Assembly (NCBI RefSeq): GCF_001640805.2
Contig: NC_066833.1
Span: forward strand, 15,748,813 to 15,812,812
Origin: Lates calcarifer
Taxonomy: Eukaryota > Chordata > Actinopteri > Centropomidae
DNA: 64,000 nucleotides
Direction: 5' to 3'
A program made the position numbers and the translations under genes. Positions 61,999-64,000 of this stretch are shown here, in pieces (position 1 is the first letter of the stretch; each line of letters starts with the position of its first letter). The notes under the pieces were generated by a model. It made no database searches and was not told where the DNA came from. It was given only the letters and a program-made list of their open reading frames with translations.

Positions 61999-64000
61999 TT
62001 ACAAAATGTCCTTCTCCTAGTTATGTTGTGGTTGCATTTCTCCCAGATGGGTGTCCAATTTGTGTTGTGTTGAGTCTGATGGCAAGAAAGAGCCTCCTAA
62101 GCAGGACGTGGGTGGATGAGTCTGTTGCTGGTTGCTGGTTAGGTGGTACATGGTTTGTGCCAACGTTTGCAGGAATTGGTTTCAAAAAGATGCATCTTGT
62201 CAAGTTTACATTGTTAATTAATGGCCATAGTTTCTGTTTAGTCAGCTGAGTTGTGCAATGTTGGTATGCCACTTTGCAGAGGCTTGCTTGACTTGTGGGG
62301 GCTGGAGGTCAGGAGGTCAAGTCAGCGTGCTGGGCTTGGTGCGCTTAGGTGAGGCCACAACAATCAAAGCTTCCTGAAGATTGGATATCTGACAAAATAA
62401 TAATAATAATAATAATTAGCACAAAGCAACCAAACACTACAAAAAAATGTATAATATCTGAGAAAACACACCTGAAGACATCAATCACATGGCATGGACA
62501 CATCATCATCATCATCAAGGACGGTTTGGTGGTCTTCCTCTTCTTCCAGTCCAGGACAACTTCTCTGGTCATGGCCTCACTGATTTTCCCGGGGTCGCAG
62601 GAAACTGCTGAACCGACTGCAATCTCCATCACCAAATGGGGCCTGGGCATCCTCTAACTATTCATCCAACGGGAAGTATTCTTGTTCCTGTAATTTATGT
62701 AATAATGCCAGAGTAAAGTCTGCCTTCTCAGCACAAATATTAAATCTTGCATTAGGGAAGCTTACTTAAAAGATTGGTGCCAATTGGTGTCCGATATAAA
62801 TTGACAGGACTCTTGAGACAGAGAGCTGAACTGTCAATACTGAATAAGGGTGCGAGTGACACAGCTGACCCTTTTGCTACATAAGGGATTTTGGTGTCTG
62901 GAATTCCATGATAATACTGTAGAAAACTCCCTGATGTCTCCCTGGGTCATGCTGGGCCAAATACTAGATGCCCTGTACATCTAGATTTGTCACTTGGATG
63001 TCAAAAAAAATTGTATTTAATCCTTTGATTTCACCTTTTGTTTTACTATTTAATTTGCAATTCAACATGTCTGTCTATAGGTCCAAAACACAGAGCTGGC
63101 AACCTGCTAAGATGACCAAGCAGGATTTGACACATCTGAACTACATGCTGGATGGCTAGATAGCATCTGAAACTCCCTCCTGCCCACACCTTTCCAACAT
63201 CAGCTAACAGGTGCCTGTGTTGCCCATCGTCTGTAGCTATTCAGAATCAACAGTTTGACTGACATGCGTCACATCATGACTTGCCAGCTTGGAGAGTCAT
63301 TCAGGACAAAGCTTAATCCAGTGTCCTGATTTGCTACACAGAAAACAGCTATCACCTGGCTGTCTAGACAAAGTTCCCCCTCAGCTCCCAATTCTGTATC
63401 CTCCCCAAAGTTCCTCTGTCTACATCAACTCTCATTTGGCTGCACATCAAATAATCCTACTGCATTTTCCCCAGGTCTACTTTTCTCATCATGCAGCTTT
63501 CCAACATTCAACTGCTGCTGTTGTCACATCTGCAAAGGGAGTGGTTTCCTAACTTGGCACTGTTTTCACGTGTTCGGTAAGATGTGGCTGTAGACCACTG
63601 ACAAAGCAGACAATTTCAAATGCCAAACCCTGATACACCCAAATTCTTCAGACTCACATCATCCACAAATAGTAATGCTAAACATACTGTCTTTCTTGCT
63701 AAAAGTATGTCCAATTGTAGAATGTGTCTTGGAGTAAGCTCATAATAGCATACCATGGTCAGCTGATTCAAAAAACCAGAGGGATCCTTGTCTGGTTTTG
63801 GAAACTGCACAACCACAGCACACAACCCAGTAAGGGTCTGCAGTCTATATGCTCACTCATAGGTCTAGGGTTTTTTTTTTTTTTTGGTTTTATTTCCCCC
63901 CAATTTCTAAAATACCTCCAAGTTGCTTATCCATTACAAGTACAGCTTTAGGACAGAATCAGCAACAAGGTCTAAGTTTACAATAATATTCCTTATAGCA
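61999..64000. repeat. 4.25-kb tandem repeat unit, copy 3 (cut by window end)
   Basis: Only the first 2002 bp of the unit, within segment A, are in the window. The homopolymer T run near 63871 and the (CAT)5 near 62500 are the only visible length differences from copy 2. The array probably continues beyond the window, so total copy number is unknown. Confidence 0.9.

Noticed and set aside
1..64000. CRISPR arrays, bacterial operons, rRNA or tRNA genes
   Set aside because: None seen. The only regular repeats are microsatellites and the 4.25-kb array. A tRNA scan by program could still reveal one, because short tRNA genes are easy to miss by eye.

Overview
The window is vertebrate nuclear DNA from a teleost, most likely a percomorph. 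Genes are split by GT-AG introns, the deduced proteins match vertebrate families at full length, and the introns hold interspersed repeats typical of spiny-rayed fish together with many (CA)n, (TAA)n and poly-A tracts. Nothing bacterial is present. Exon models were built by hand from splice sites, reading phase and knowledge of the families. Four complete coding models close in frame.

Layout: 1-8317 is gene-poor DNA that probably includes the 3' UTR of the first gene. 8318-24787 (minus) is a five-exon cholecystokinin B/gastrin receptor (449 aa). A gap of about 4.7 kb leads to a proposed non-coding first exon of pdzk1 near 29.6 kb. 31471-34384 (plus) codes for PDZK1/NHERF3 (517 aa, four PDZ domains). 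Convergent to it, 35439-40068 (minus) is gpr89, the Golgi pH regulator (14 exons, 455 aa). Divergent from gpr89 across roughly 1.2 kb is a CD200/OX-2-like immunoglobulin receptor, 41863-48921 (plus), with two tandem V-type domains, one C-type domain and a transmembrane segment. After it come an unidentified minus-strand terminal exon with a C-terminal membrane anchor (51002-51230) and a broken butyrophilin/B7-like IgC exon (52147-52400, minus).

From 53509 to the window end lies a tandem array of a unit of about 4.25 kb: two full copies and a third cut by the edge, nearly identical to one another. Each unit carries rearranged, broken gag-like retroelement pieces in inverted orientation, with a CCHC zinc-knuckle coding motif in one arm and a damaged version in the other. 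It also holds a 264-bp segment present twice as a direct repeat. This array is the most unusual part of the window.

The genes do not form one pathway. pdzk1 next to gpr89 is an ancestral vertebrate neighbourhood (both lie at human 1q21.1), while a CCK receptor beside them is unlike the human arrangement. The right third combines immune-receptor-type sequences with recently amplified repeat DNA.
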